The notes: generated from the letters alone by a model not told the origin. DNA of 64,000 nucleotides from Gordius sp. MW1 (GCA_964036665.1 OZ038533.1:13921075-13985074), one strand, 5' to 3'; shown: positions 1 through 11,660, numbered from the stretch's first letter. A program made the numbers and translations.

Positions 1-398
1 TATATTGAACCACCATAACTTTTAGAAACACCGATAATATATTAAGAAATAGAACAAAATAAGAATAAATCTTGATAATATTACGATTTTTAAAACAATT
101 TCAACCTTAAAAGTAATAGTTTTTTAATATTTTATAAAAGTGTGATCTGCCAAATATTTATAATAATTATTGAATTGTAACAGTGATAAAGTTCTGTATT
201 GCGCTAATCCAATATAATGGCATTAAATCCCCACAAAAAATGTTTTGCATATACTTTTGTTTAAAATATTTTAAAATTATATTTGGCATTCCCCCCCCCC
301 AGAAGGCATCACAAAAAAGAAATAAACCAATTTTTTTACTAATAAATTATAGAAATGGCTAAGATTAGTTATAAATATTTAGCTTGCACAAATTAACA

Positions 399-560
399 TG
401 GGCGTAGCCGGGGGGGGGGGGGCGGCCCCCCCCCCCCCCTAAATGAATTTTTTTTCAATACAAAAACTCTTTAAAATTAAAAAAATATGTTTTGCCCCCC
501 CCCTAATTGAATTTAAAACGATTTCGCCCCCCCCCCTAATCCAAAATTTGGCTACGCCCA
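399..560. mobile_element. Short G/C-run element, TGGGCGTAGCC family (copy 1)
   Basis: A non-coding element of about 160 bp with inverted ends: TGGGCGTAGCC at the left and GGCTACGCCCA at the right. A G run and a C run follow the left end, and two more C runs (near 496 and 525) alternate with AT-rich sequence. It has no coding potential. At least a dozen relatives lie in this window. The inverted ends suggest a MITE; no clear target duplication is visible, so the superfamily is unknown. Confidence 0.7.
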
Positions 561-783
561 TACACGTTAATTTATAACTTTTATATTTTATACGAATATG
601 TTACTTTGTTTAAGGCAAGCCCAACATAGGTGTAGAAAGAGCACATTACAACGGTGTTGTGCTAACATTTAATTGGCCGAATATTTGTGGGGAATGATAT
701 GTGAACACGTCAAGCAAAAATTCTTTGCACATCACGTTATCCTTAAACTTTCGTTCGGGGTCTAAATTATTTAATAAATAGTC

Positions 784-937
784 ATGGGCGGGCGTAGCCG
801 AAGTGGGGGGGGGGCAACCCTCTACAAAAATTTGTTGAATTATTAAAATTATGGCTACAATTTCAAAAAATGATCCTTTTGCCCCTCCCTAAATCATTAT
901 TGCCCCCCCCCCTTAATCCCAACGCTCTACGATCATG
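784..937. mobile_element. Degenerate TGGGCGTAGCC-family element (copy 2)
   Basis: The left end (GGGCGTAGCCGAAG, then a G run) and the internal C-run pattern match copy 1. The right end has decayed to CTACGATCATG. Flanking 561-783 and 938-1253 are AT-rich with no gene visible. Confidence 0.5.
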
Positions 938-1253
938 TAAATAGCTATATATTTATATCAATGTATCAAAAAATGATCAAATTGTTGGGTCTTAATTTTA
1001 TGATCTCAAAGAAATTGTTACCTCAAAATGCCTATATAAGAAGCGATATAGTCTTAAAACATATTAAATATAAGATTGTATCTTAATGTATATATTATTA
1101 TGTGCAATAAGTCTTAGCAAAATTAGTTATATCTTAGAAGTTATTTATGACCTTCACAGACTTTATTTAAATGAAGGGCAAAATTTAAAATGAATATTAT
1201 GTGACATTTATTTGTAACATCATTCTTGGATATAACTATATATGATCACGCAG

Positions 1254-1420
1254 GGGCGTAACGAGGGAGCAGGGGCCGACCCCCCTCCCCTGAATGACGA
1301 AAAAAAATTTCAATGCAAAAAACCCTAAAAATTAAAAAAATTTATGTGATACCCCTCCTTAATTGAACTTTTAAACGCTTTGCCCCCCCCCCTACTAATC
1401 TAAAACCTGGCTACTCCCAT
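1254..1420. mobile_element. Degenerate TGGGCGTAGCC-family element (copy 3)
   Basis: It runs from GGGGCGTAACGAGGG to CTGGCTACTCCCAT, with the same internal order as copy 1: a short C run, AT-rich sequence with CAATGCAAAAA, a C run, then AACTTTTAAACG and a last C run. The ends differ from copy 1 by a few bases. 1421-1734 is AT-rich with no feature seen. Confidence 0.55.
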
Positions 1421-1734
1421 GGCATGAGCTAATGTTTCTTGATTAATCCTAGCGCTCAAACTAAGATTTTAAAAGATTGATTTACGTTTTATTAGGCCTT
1501 AAGTAATAAAGAAAGTAAAACTTTTGTTTGGCCAAACGTGCATTTATAATGGCAATATGTTGAAGAAGATAATCAATTTTTTTATATCGGCAAATATATG
1601 GAAATTACACTACTAACCAAATGTTTGTTTCTAAATCTTCAATAAAAATTTGTGGCGCTGTAAATGTTCTGATTTTTGATAAGAGACTTCCCATTCACTT
1701 CGAATATGGCAATGACACTTTTAATAAATAAAAA

Positions 1735-2040
1735 TTTCCAATAGCTGTTTGTTACACTAAGGTGGTCAGCTCCTTTAGATATTTGGATAAGGGGTGATGC
1801 TTGGCTATCCACGCCAGACAGCCGTGGTGACGATGTGATTTTTAAACTTTTTTGAAATAAGTGTCAGAGGCGGGATCCTGCGAGCTCTTGCTTCAAAGAC
1901 TAAACATCTACCCACTACGCCACCACGCCCCTAAAAAAATTTCCAATGGCTGTTTGTCACACTAAGGTGGTCAGCTATTTTAGATATTTGGATAAGGGGT
2001 GATGCTCGGCTGTCCAGGCCTGACAGCCGTGGTGACGATT
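1735..2040 (-). mobile_element. tRNA-derived SINE with duplicated body
   Basis: On the minus strand, about 1935 down to 1862 reads as a tRNA-like head: GGCGTGGTGGCGTAGTGGG includes a good Pol III A box, and the head ends GGATCCCGCCTCTGACAC, like a tRNA-Leu 3' end. A body of about 90 bp containing GATATTTGGATAAGGGGTG occurs on both sides of the head (1761-1830 and 1966-2039), so the unit is partly duplicated at about 205 bp spacing. The B box is degenerate. Not known to be active. Confidence 0.55.
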
Positions 2041-2382
2041 TGTATTAAATCATCATCTAAGGTTGCCACTAACTTCATGACTCTTAAAAATGTTCATAAT
2101 AAATCCCACAACAAGTAAGCACAAATTTTGGGACCTATCTGAAAATATCGACCCAAAAAAGTGAACTATGGGCGTTGAACAAAACCCACGTATATTAACA
2201 ATAAAAATATTATTCGAATCTGATTCGTGACTTAAATAAAGCCATGGACCAAGAAAGTAACAAGCACCGAACACGGGGCAAAAGCTTAAGTGTGCACATG
2301 GCGCGAGTCATGTAAGATGCAGCACCTATCGCATCGATAAAACCTTAGTCAGTATGGATAAATTTAAGCCCATGAGCCATCA

Positions 2383-2546
2383 TGGGCATAGCCAGGGGTG
2401 GGACGACCCCCCCCCCCTAAATGAAAAAAAATATTCAATGCAGAAACCCTTTAAAATTTAAAAAAATATGTTTGCCCCCCCCCTAATAGAACTTTTAAAC
2501 GTTTCTTCGCCCCCCCCCCCCTAATCCGAAACCTGGCTACGCCCAT
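2383..2546. mobile_element. TGGGCGTAGCC-family element (copy 4)
   Basis: Good inverted ends (ATGGGCATAGCCAGG and CTGGCTACGCCCATG) with three long C runs between. It has the same internal layout as copy 1. 2041-2382 shows only AT-rich sequence. Confidence 0.7.
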
Positions 2547-2950
2547 GGCATGAGCTAATTCTTGATTAGTCCTAATCTAGTTTTTAGTAGAACAAATCAG
2601 AACTTTAAGTTGTTTCTAAATTGTTGCGTTTACATTCAATATGAAATTTTAGAGTGGTTTTTGTTGTATATGTAGCAAAGACCAGAAATACCGGGCCACA
2701 TAAATTTAGATTTTCGGGCGGGCCCGGGCGGGCACTATAATAAAATTCGAGCAATTGGGGCTCAATTATATTTTAGAGCAATGTATTATTCTATTTTGGT
2801 GCAAAAATTTGTTACTTTGTGATTTGATTTTTAAATTTCGTTAATTTTGGTTTTCTTCCAAACAAATGGAAATTAAAATAACAAAATATTATAATATTAG
2901 TTCTAAAAATTTAAAAAACATAATTTTAGGTTGTGCTGGCCTGGCGGAAC

Positions 2951-4348
2951 CATAGACTAATAGACTGCTCATTCGCTTTAAAAAAGTGATGCCAATTTTG
3001 ACCGCCATTTGTAAGCTCTACAACGAGAGAGTCTATTCTAACGTTATAATGGGATTCTATATATACTCTCTATTTTTTACCCTCTTTCTCACCCGGGGAG
3101 GGGGGGGGGGGGTGTTTTGCCCCCCCCTAATTTTTTACCCTCTTTCTGATGCGGGGGAGAGGGGGGGGGGGGCAAGGAGGGGGGGGGGGCAGGGGGTGTT
3201 TTGCCCCCCCCCCCCCCAATTTTTTACCCTCTTTCTGATGCGGGGGAGAGGGGGGGGGGGGCAGGGGGTCTTTTGCCCCCTCTTATTTTTTACCCTCTTT
3301 CTCACCCGGGGAGGGAGGGGGGGGGGGGGGGGGTGTTTTGCCCCCCCCCTAATTTTTTACCCTCTTTCTTATGCGGGGGAGGGGGGGGGGGGGTGATTCG
3401 CTCCTCTTCTTATTTTTTACCCTCTTTGTCCCGGGGGGGGGGCCGGAAAGCCCTTTTTAACCCTTTCAAAATATTTTTGTGAAATTTTGCGGATTTTCTA
3501 TTGAAATTTATATTTTTTTTTAAAAATTGACTAGCACCCCCCCCCCCCTTCTCTCCGGCATCTGAAAAAGGGTAAAAAATAAGGGGGGGGAGCAAAACAC
3601 CCCCTGCGCCCCCTCCCCCGCATCAGAAAGAGGGTAAAAAATTAGGGGGGGGCAAAACACCCCTGCCCCACCCCTCTCCCCTCATCAGAGTGTAAAAAAT
3701 AAATTGGGGGCGCAAAACACCCCCTGCCCCCCCCCTCTCCTCCGCATCAGAAAGAGGGTAAAAAGGGGGGGGGGGTAAAACACCCCCCTGCCCCCCCCCC
3801 CTCTCCCCCCATCAGAAAGAGGGTAAAAAATAAGGGGGGGGGGCAAAACACCACCTGCCCCCCTCTCCCCCGCATCAGAAAGAGGGAAAAAAATTAGGGG
3901 GAAGGGCAAAACACCTCCCTGCCCCCCCCCCCTCTCCCCCGCATCAGAAAGAGGGTGAAAAATTGGGGGGGGGCAAAACACCCCCTGCCCCTCCCTCTCC
4001 CCCGCATCAGAAATAGGGTAAAAAATTGGGGGGGGGGGGCAAACACCCCCCTGCCCCCCCCCCTCTCCTCCGCATCAGAAAGAGGGTAAAAAATTAGGGG
4101 GGGGGCAAAACACCCTCCTGCCCCCCCCCCCTCTCCCCCGCATCAGAAAGAGGGTAAAAAATTGGGGGGGGGGGGCAGAACACCCCCCTCCCCAGGTGAA
4201 AAAGAGGGTAAAAAATAGAGAGTATATATAGAATCCCATTATAATGTTAGAATAGACTCTCTCGTTGTAGAGCTTACAAATGGCGGTCAAAATTGGCATC
4301 ACTTTTACGGTACGTATGTACGTATAATGAGCAGTCTATTAGTCTATG
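2951..4348. mobile_element. Foldback transposon, hAT-type 8-bp target duplication
   Basis: A 1.4-kb element whose arms are inverted copies of each other. It starts CATAGACTAATAGACTGCTC and ends with the complement of that sequence, and the inverted repeat extends about 120 bp further in (2979-3095 against 4190-4306). GGCGGAAC occurs on both sides (2943-2950 and 4349-4356), an exact 8-bp target duplication as made by hAT transposases. The core is a G-run/C-run minisatellite (separate entry). It has no transposase, so it would need one in trans. Reading frames in this region are by-products of the minisatellite. Confidence 0.8.
3068..4215. repeat. Inverted G-run/C-run minisatellite core of the foldback
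   Basis: Units of about 55-75 bp carry TTTTTTACCCTCTTTCT, a spacer (GATGCGGGGGAGA or ACCCGGGGAGG), a G run, TGTTTTGC and a C run. About five units read forward to about 3430. After a spacer of about 100 bp, about eleven read in reverse from 3540, where AGAGGGTAAAAAATT ends each unit. The array can therefore fold on itself, and each strand has long G tracts. The same cassette occurs in the second foldback at 42540-43535. Confidence 0.85.
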
Positions 4349-4516
4349 GGCGGAACTTAAAAAGGTTCGGGAGGGCAGCTTAATTATAAAATCGGACCGG
4401 ATCGGGTTAGGGCAGAATTTTTTAAACAAATCTGACCTCTGTAATGTAGATTGAGTGGTTGACAGTAATCCTAATATATAAAAATGTGGATTCTCCATTA
4501 TATGGTATATTGGCTG

Positions 4517-5632
4517 TAGAGAACTGCACGGGTGACCCGAGACCCGACCCGGACCCGACCCGACCCGACCCGACCCGACCTCGGGTCGGGTCGGGTTCGG
4601 GTAGAAAATTTGAAAATGATTTCGGGTCGGGTCGCGGGTAGAAAATTTGAAAATGATTTCGGGTCGGGTCCGGGTAAAAAATTTGAAAATGCTTTCGGGT
4701 CGGGTCGGGTCAAATTTATAGAGTCAGGTCCAAGGTTTATACATTGTAAAAAACACGCGAGACCTATTTTTTTAATTAATGTTAATTGCTAAGCAAAGAG
4801 TGTTTTTAAATATCGAAATGCACAATTAATTTGGATCATTCATTTATTTAATTCTCTTCCTCTTTTTTTAAATTTTAAAACTCCAAACTCTGAAGTGCTA
4901 GCTAATTCTCATCACTAATTCAAACTACATAAATTACTCCTGTTTTTAATTTGACTATTAAAAGGTAAAGTATTTCAATAAAGTTATATTTTAAATTTTT
5001 TTAGTGTTAACAGTGAAGTTTTAGCTAATCCTCATCGTTAATTTAAATTACATTTAATACATAGCCAACTTAAAAGTAAGTTATAATTTTATAAATGTTT
5101 CATGTGCAATTTTTTTTTATAATAACTTATATTATTTTAAAGTTTCATATCAAATGAATTTATCTTAAATTGCACTTCAAACTTAAAACATTCACTATAA
5201 ATTTCATCTTATTTACTATATTGATTATAATCAGCTAAATATTAATGGTTTCATAATAACAATAAATGGATGTTAAATAGTTGTCTCAAGTCTATAACAT
5301 ATGAGCAGTTTACTTGATATTAGGAAACTAAATATAGATAAATAATGAGTTTTTTTTCACCATCCCCTTTAAAGTGTACAAATCATCATGGCTTTTATTA
5401 GTCGATTTAATTTTACACACAGCAATTTTCGCGCTCGAAAGTAATTTTTTTATAATTTTTCGGGTCGGGTCGGGTTCGGGTTGAAGTTTTTAAAATGCTT
5501 TCGGGTCGGGTCGGGTTCGGGTAGAAAATTTGAAAATGATTTCGGGTCGGGTCGGGTCCGGGTAGAAAATTTGAAAATGATTTCGGGTCGGGTCGGGTTC
5601 GGGTTGAAAAAAAGTGACTTTGCAGTTCTCTA
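4517..5632. mobile_element. hAT-like MITE with GGGTCGGGTC subterminal repeats
   Basis: A 1116-bp element beginning TAGAGAACTGCA and ending TGCAGTTCTCTA, flanked by an exact 8-bp duplication ATTGGCTG (4509-4516 and 5633-5640). Both ends carry many direct and inverted copies of CGGGTCGGGT alternating with AAAATTTGAAAATGATTT. The middle (4790-5440) is AT-rich and non-coding. The short frames over the ends are repeat by-products. Confidence 0.85.
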
Positions 5633-5640
5633 ATTGGCTG

Positions 5641-6890
5641 TTACAATGTCTCAATTCAGTATTAAACTCGTTTTCCTTGAATGGAATTTATAAGTGCGCC
5701 AAATGCATTTGCATAAGTTTAGACTGACTTTCACCGTTTGCTATAAAGGTTATGCTTTTTCACATAAAATTTTTTATAAATAAATTCTAAATTTTTAAAT
5801 AACATGTTAATTTTTACACTCAAACATTGTGACGAATTGACAACGATTTCGATACATAAATAATATTTAAAACAGAAAAATGATTTAAAAAACAAGCATT
5901 TTTCGAAACTTTAAAAAGACCTAAATTTGTACCTGAATATTATAAAAGGCCAAGGCCAAGTAAAGTAGAAGCAATTTGAGGAACTATAGTTATCTAGATA
6001 TGATATCATGAGACTAAATATTGATTTTAAAATTTTAACACTAATTTTGTACACACAGGAACTTTTGGATTAGAGCAGGGGACAGCTGGATTTTCCCGCC
6101 TCTCCGTGACTATGCCCATATTTTTAAGCATATTTCCATATTAAAGATTAAAACATGAGAAAAGTTTTTTTACGCTTTGTAATTGTTTTAAATGTTTCCA
6201 AATAATTTCTTAACAAGCCCGGTAGACCTAATGTATATGTCTTATATTTATTAAATAAATTATATAAAGTGACCGTTATAATATCGTTTATTCTCTTAGA
6301 TGAGATGAAGGGTGTTGTTAGTTAAATTCTTCTTTAAATTAATTTTGCTATAAACTAATTATTATTTTACCAGCCTCTAAATCGAATTGCTTCCACCTAA
6401 CTTGGCTATGTTCCAAAACAATTTATTTTCATTTCAGCTACTATACATTATTATTAATTGCAAGCCCAAAAAGGTACACGAGTAATAAATTAAGAATTCT
6501 GCGCTTATGGTTGATTGGCTGAAATGTAACGGCCAAATGTTATGTAAACACGTTAATTGAACATTCCTAAACCTCCACGTGTTGCTAAGTACATGGGCGA
6601 AGTCATGAGGAGGCAGTGGCTGCCCTCCCCCCAAATTAAATACCTATAATATTATTTACTAAAATTATATTTAATAGCATTTATTGGAAATTGTAATAGT
6701 TTATTTAGGAAATAATGCGTTAGGAACGCAGATTTACAATTTGGGAAAAGGGGTTTGGATTGTTTTAAACATTTTAATTTGAAATGCAAAATCAAAGATA
6801 ATAAATATAATAGTATATATAATAAATGACAAGTCAAATTTAGATAGTTTGGCCTGTGTTCTGAGGATAGTGTGATAAGGAAATGTAATA
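5641..6890. other. AT-rich spacer, no gene seen
   Basis: No coding exon or structured repeat could be supported. A truncated TGGGCGTAGCC-type left end (ATGGGCGAAGTCATGAGG, then a C run) lies at 6594-6640. Confidence 0.5.
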
Positions 6891-7221
6891 CAGTCCAAAC
6901 CGTTTAATTGCAAAGCCTTAGGCCTGAAAAAATTCGCGATTAACCGATATTTCGCGATTAAACGATGGATATAAAAGTATATGTACATTATATTAAATAT
7001 TCATTTATTACGCTTCGCAATAAAACGATATTTTATATAATTTTATCTGGTTGATTTAAGGACTCGAAAATGTTTGTAAATATCCGATATTGTACTATTA
7101 AGCGATTTGCCAATAAACGATGTTTTTGTTAATATTATCGTTAAAAAAAACCAAATGGCGGTAACTTCGCGATTAAAAAATTTCCGCGATAATCCGATTT
7201 GTGATTAAGAAGTTTTGACTG
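6891..7221. mobile_element. TA-flanked MITE, pogo/Tc1-mariner type
   Basis: A 331-bp element that starts CAGTCCAAAC and ends GTTTTGACTG, with TA on each side (6889-6890 and 7222-7223). CAGTC-type ends plus a TA target are typical of pogo/Tigger-like elements. Inside are several copies of a CGCGATTAA(A/C)CGAT motif in both orientations. No transposase; a trans-mobilised derivative. Confidence 0.7.
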
Positions 7222-7223
7222 TA

Positions 7224-7980
7224 GGAGAAAATGAAATTCTAAAAGTATTCGTTTGCTTGGTAGTATCAGCCATTTATACTAAAAATAAAAGTCTCATTTG
7301 CTAGTCGTGCACTTGTTGAAGGAATCATGATTACAAAACCATATTGATTTCGTAAAAAGCTAACATTCTCGGAATTAACGTGAATTTCTATTTCTTATTT
7401 TTATTATCTCGAGATCTCGACATCATTTAATGGCTACGACAGTGCCGGGGCATAATGTAAATGGGTGTTAAAGAAATATTAAATTTAAAACACATGTTTT
7501 AGCAGATATTCATACAAAAATGGTTTTTAATGGGCCAACCAAACAGCAGCCCCCAAACAATCCATTTCCTGTACCCGCGCCTTAGTTATGTTCGTAACTA
7601 TTAGATAAATTCTATTGAAAGATTTATAATATTCTTCATGGAGCTATTACTATTATAAATGGAAAGTTTGAGGAGGGATAAAATGATCTTTTGAATTATC
7701 AAGTATTTATAAAATTGTAAAATATAAGGGGTGGTAGAGTAATGTCCTTTTTGGCTAGTCTCCTACTTCGAACCAAAACTCTGCAAAAATAAATATTTTG
7801 TAGAATTACTTTTAATAGAATCTGATTTACAGGCTAAAAATTTCTTTCGGCGCTAAAAGTAAACCTAATGCGTTTATTAATTGCTATGCAATTTATGGGA
7901 TCACTTTCCATTTTGTTTGTCCGCCTATTCGGCGTCCGCTATTCGGCGTGCGCACCGAATGTCACGCACCGAATGTCTTG
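7224..7980. other. Spacer without a recognisable gene
   Basis: AT-rich. From about 7885 it enters the composite-repeat family: TTGCTATGCAATTTATGGG, then a 7920-7980 stretch with TTCGGCG and CACCGAATGTC repeats that recurs at 27055-27155. Confidence 0.45.
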
Positions 7981-9600
7981 TTTTGTTTACTTTTAATTTT
8001 TGTTAATTTAACCAGTTTTTGGGTTCGAATCCCGGGTTTTTTTTGACTATTATGATTGTTCCTGTTACTACCAATGTTATTATGACTTTTTGGCCGTCCG
8101 TTGGGTGCTGACCGATGGAAAAAAATGACCATTGGCCAAAATGTGAATCCAAGTTTATTTTTTCGTTTTTTTCGACTTTTATGATTGTTCCTGTTACTAC
8201 CATTGCTATTATGACTTTTTGGCCGTCCGTTGGGTGCTGACCAATGAAAAAAATGACCATTGGCCAAAATGTGAATCCAAGTTTATTTTTTTCGTTTTTT
8301 TTTTTGATTATTATGATTGTTCCTGTTACTACCATTGCTATTATGACTTTTTGGCCGTCAGTTGATTGCTGACCAATGGAAAAAAATGACCATTGGCCAA
8401 AATGTGAATCGGAATTATTTTTTTCGTTTTTTTTGATTATTATGATTGTTCCTGTTACTACCAATGCTATTATGACATTTTGGCCGTCCGTTGGGTGCTG
8501 ACCGATGGAAAAAAATGACCATTGGCCAAAATGTGAATCGGAATTATTTTTTTCGTTTTTTTTTGATTATTATGATTGTTCCTGTTACTACCAATGCTAT
8601 TATGACTTTTTGGCCGTCCGTTGGGTGCTGACCGATGGAAAAAAATGACCATTGGCCAAAATGTGAATCGGAATTATTTTTTTCGTTTTTTTTGATTATT
8701 ATGATTGTTCCTGTTACTACCATTGTTTTTATGACTTTTTGGCCGTCCGTTGATTGCTGACCAATGGAAAAAAATGACCATTGGCCAAAATGTGAATCGG
8801 AATTATTTTTTTCGTTTTTTTTGATTATTATGATTGTTCCTGTTACTACCAATGCTATTATGACATTTTGGCCGTCCGTTGGGTGCTGACCGATGGAAAA
8901 AAATGACCATTGGCCAAAATGTGATTCGAAAATTTTTTTTTCGTTTTTTTTGACTCTTATGAATTTATATCCACTTTTACCGTGTCCTGGCTGCTGACAA
9001 ATGCAAAAAAAATGACCATTGGCCAAAGTGTGAATCGAAATATTTTTTTTCATTATTGTTTTGACTCTTATGTATTTATATCGACTTTTAACGTGCACTG
9101 GCTGCTGACCAATGGAAAAAAATGACCATTGGCCAAAATGTGAATCGAAATTATATGTTTCGTTTTTTTTGATTATTATGATTGTTCCTGTTACTACCAA
9201 TGCTATTATGACTTTTTGGCCGTCCGTTGGGTGCTGACCAATGGAAAAAAATGACCTTTGGCCAAAATGTGATTCGAAAATTTTTTTTTCGTTTTTTTTG
9301 ACTCTTATGAATTTATATCCACTTTTACCGTGTCCTGGCTGCTGACCAATGCAAAAAAATGACCATTGGCCAAAGTGTGAATCGAAATTTTTTTTTCATT
9401 ATTGTTTTGACTCTTTTGTATTTATATCGACTTTTAACGTGTACTGGCTGCTGACCGATGGAAAAATGACCATTGGCCAAAATGTGAATCGAAATTATTT
9501 TTTTCGTTTTTTTTGACTCTTATGAATTTATATCCACTTTTACCGTGCCCTGGCTGCTGACCAATGAAAAAAATGACCATTGGCCAAAATGTGGTTGAAA
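7981..9600 (-). repeat. ATTGGCCA satellite array 1 (about 12 units)
   Basis: A tandem array of about 127-130-bp units, read best on the minus strand. Each unit holds TTGGCCAATGGTCA, a T run, a second CATTGGTCAG, GCCAGCGGACGGCCAAAAAG, and a tail ending GTCAAAAAAAACGAAAA. Two variants alternate: one with GTAACAGGAACAATCATAAT and one with GGTAAAAGTGGATATAAATTC. The right edge in minus orientation ends at a tRNA-like box (GGGTTCGAATCCCGG near 8022). The period is near 129 bp, a multiple of three, so long frames open by chance. Probably non-coding. Confidence 0.85.
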
Positions 9601-9639
9601 AAGTTTTGATATCCTTACAATACCTGTGTCATTTTTAGG

Positions 9640-10030
9640 TGTACGGTCGTAACAGGCAATAGCGGAGCTATTGCATGTCGCTGCTTGTTACGTCGCAAGT
9701 CCATTATTATTATTCAATTAAATTTCATTTCTCCATTATGTATATTTGTAACTTTTTATGTTTGTTAATAAGTTTTATTTTATTTCCCATTAATTTCTAT
9801 GTAAAATTTTTACTTAATTGCTATGCAATTTTTTATTATAAGCCACAATAGGAATTATCCCAATTTAATAACATTTTACATTAACCAAAAGTAAGTTTTT
9901 AAATTTTATCATTTTTAGATGCGCGGTCGTAACAGGCAATAGCGGAGCTATTGCATATCGCTGCTAATTGTGCCATTTTTAGATGCGCGGTCGTAACAGG
10001 CAATAGCGGAGCTATTGCATGTCGCTGATA
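9640..10030. repeat. Three copies of a palindromic CAATAGCGGAGCTATTG repeat
   Basis: GGTCGTAACAGG followed by CAATAGCGGAGCTATTGCAT and TCGCTG occurs near 9645, 9922 and 9982. The core AATAGC-GGA-GCTATT is a short perfect hairpin. The last copy runs into the 175-bp tandem repeats that follow. Function unknown. Confidence 0.7.
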
Positions 10031-10545
10031 GTTTCGTCGTAAGCATTTTAATTGCTATGCTGTTGGAAAATGCCAGGTCCTACTTCAACAGCCATTTAAT
10101 TTTTGCAATTGAAATTTTTTCTAAAGATAAAATTAAAAATAACAATTAAAATAAGAAAAAAATTTTCAAGCCGTGATTGAGCGTAGGTCAATCAATACCT
10201 GTGATAGTTTCGTCGTAAGCATTTTAATTGCTATGCTGTTGGAAAATGCCAGGTTCTACTTCAACAGCCATTTAATTTTTGCAATTGAAATTTTTTCTAA
10301 AGATAAAATTAAAAATAACAATTAAAATAAGAAAAAAATTTTCAAGCCGTGATTGAGCGTAGGTCAATACCTGTGATAGTTTCGTCGTAAGCATTTTAAT
10401 TGCTATGCTGTTGGAAAATGCCAGGTCCTACTTCAACAGCCATTTAATTTTTGCAATTAAAATTTTTTCTAAAGATAAAATTAAAAATAACAATTAAAAT
10501 AAGAAAAAACTTTCAAGCCGTGATTGAGCGTAGGTCAATACCTGG
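10027..10545. repeat. Three tandem copies of a 175-bp unit
   Basis: Three near-identical units start at about 10027, 10202 and 10376, each opening with GATAGTTTCGTCGTAAGC and closing with GAGCGTAGGTCAATACCTG. Differences are a few substitutions and a short indel, so the amplification is recent. The unit contains TTAATTGCTATGCTG, like the ATTGCTATGCAATT motif at the ends of the composite repeats. No coding potential. Confidence 0.8.
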
Positions 10546-11342
10546 GAGGGGCAAAGTGATTTTTTTAAAATCTTTATTTCCAATTCTCTATTATTATTAA
10601 AAAGTTGATTAATTAATTTTATTATTTCTAATTTCCGCCTGTTGTTATTTTAATTGAAACTATTTTCTAACACTTAAAATTAACCTAATTTCCATCCATA
10701 ATTCTCCTGCTGAAATGTGACTTAACTTCTTGTAACCTTAATTATAGTCGATAAAATTGTGGTTTAGCAATTTCTAATTGAAATTTTGCTCCATACTTAC
10801 CCCTTCTTAGTTCCCAAGCGAGCGACTGGCAGGAAATTTGCGGAGAGAAAGCAATTTAAGAATTTTCTAGTCGCGAGAGGAGAGATTGAAAACGACACAT
10901 GTATCTACAACTAGATAATCAATATTAGACCCTGCGCAAGGATGACACGCAAAATCGTGAAGCGTTCCCAATGGGGAGGGGTACATATCTATTGCTTAAA
11001 CCTAAGAAGCATGTATATCAGGACGATTTTCTTCTAATTACTGTAAATCTACAAGCTAAAAGCATAAGAAAAATTAATAAAAAATTATGTAAAAAAAAAT
11101 AATTCATTATATATTACTTGCTATGCAATTTATCCTTAAACGACGTTAAATTTTTTGATTGCCAATCCCTTGTTACATAGCCAGCTTCTGCCAAATTAAA
11201 GAAATACTATCTTTTTCTTCTTCAAATTTTTATCACATGCAAAACATACGTTATAAAACGGCGAGTAAAATTGAGGTTTTGAATTTAAATGAATTTTATT
11301 TTTTTTGGACAAAAAAGTAGATTTTTATGTTGTGTAACTAGC
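10546..11342. other. Spacer, no gene recognised
   Basis: AT-rich sequence with one GC-richer patch (10800-10990). One ATTACTTGCTATGCAATTTA composite-repeat motif lies near 11105. No exon could be supported. Confidence 0.4.
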
Positions 11343-11660
11343 ATGGGAGTAGCCAAGGGGGAAACCCTAGCAATTATCCTACCCCCTATAGGCATTCTCG
11401 CCCCTTCACACCTTTCTCGCCCATAAATTGCATAGCAAATATGCTACATTTATACGTAGAATAGATGAGTCGTCCCCTCTTCCCTTCCCCCCCCCCCCTT
11501 CCCTTCTCCCCCTTCTCCGGGGGTCTGGGGGCGGAGCCCCCAGGAGATGGGGGTTTGGGGGCAGAGCCCCCAACGGGGGACTGGGGGCGGAGCCCCCAGC
11601 AGGGGGTTTGGGGGCGAAGCCTCCAAGGGCGCCCAGTTACGCCCGAAGGGCGTATTTTTT
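11343..11660 (-). repeat. Composite-repeat end with GGGGGCGGAGCCCCC hairpin array
   Basis: 11343-11500 is the inverse of the composite-repeat end at 25268-25440 and 27351-27490: CCCCTATAGGCATTCTCG, CCCATAAATTGCATAGC and GACTCATCT blocks in reverse order. 11512-11625 is an array of four roughly 30-bp units built on GGGGGC(G/A)(G/A)AGCC(C/T)CC, each a perfect or near-perfect hairpin, then CGCCC-GAA-GGGCG near 11640. The GC content is very unlike the surroundings. Translated frames here are repeat by-products. Confidence 0.65.

Larger units (their letters stand above)
2676..4441. mobile_element. GC-rich hAT-like MITE, split by a foldback element
   Basis: The two halves (2676-2950 and 4357-4441) resemble the intact element at 22284-22737. 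The left end is CAAAGACCAG, the right end is CTGACCTCTG, and repeated GGGCGGGCCCGGGC-type blocks lie under the ends. The flanking 8-mers (ATATGTAG and TAATGTAG) are only a partial match for a target duplication, in keeping with age. It was later split by the element at 2951-4348. No coding capacity. Confidence 0.6.

Noticed and set aside
4459-4792. Arg/Asp/Pro-rich frames
   Set aside because: Translation of GGGTC repeats at the end of a hAT-like MITE.
8003-9200. Frames of 101-218 residues in the ATTGGCCA array
   Set aside because: The repeat period is a multiple of three, so frames stay open by chance. No start context, domain or codon conservation is visible.
7981-10545. CRISPR-like array
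   Set aside because: Repeats are long tandem satellite units with no distinct unique spacers, in a eukaryotic context without cas genes.
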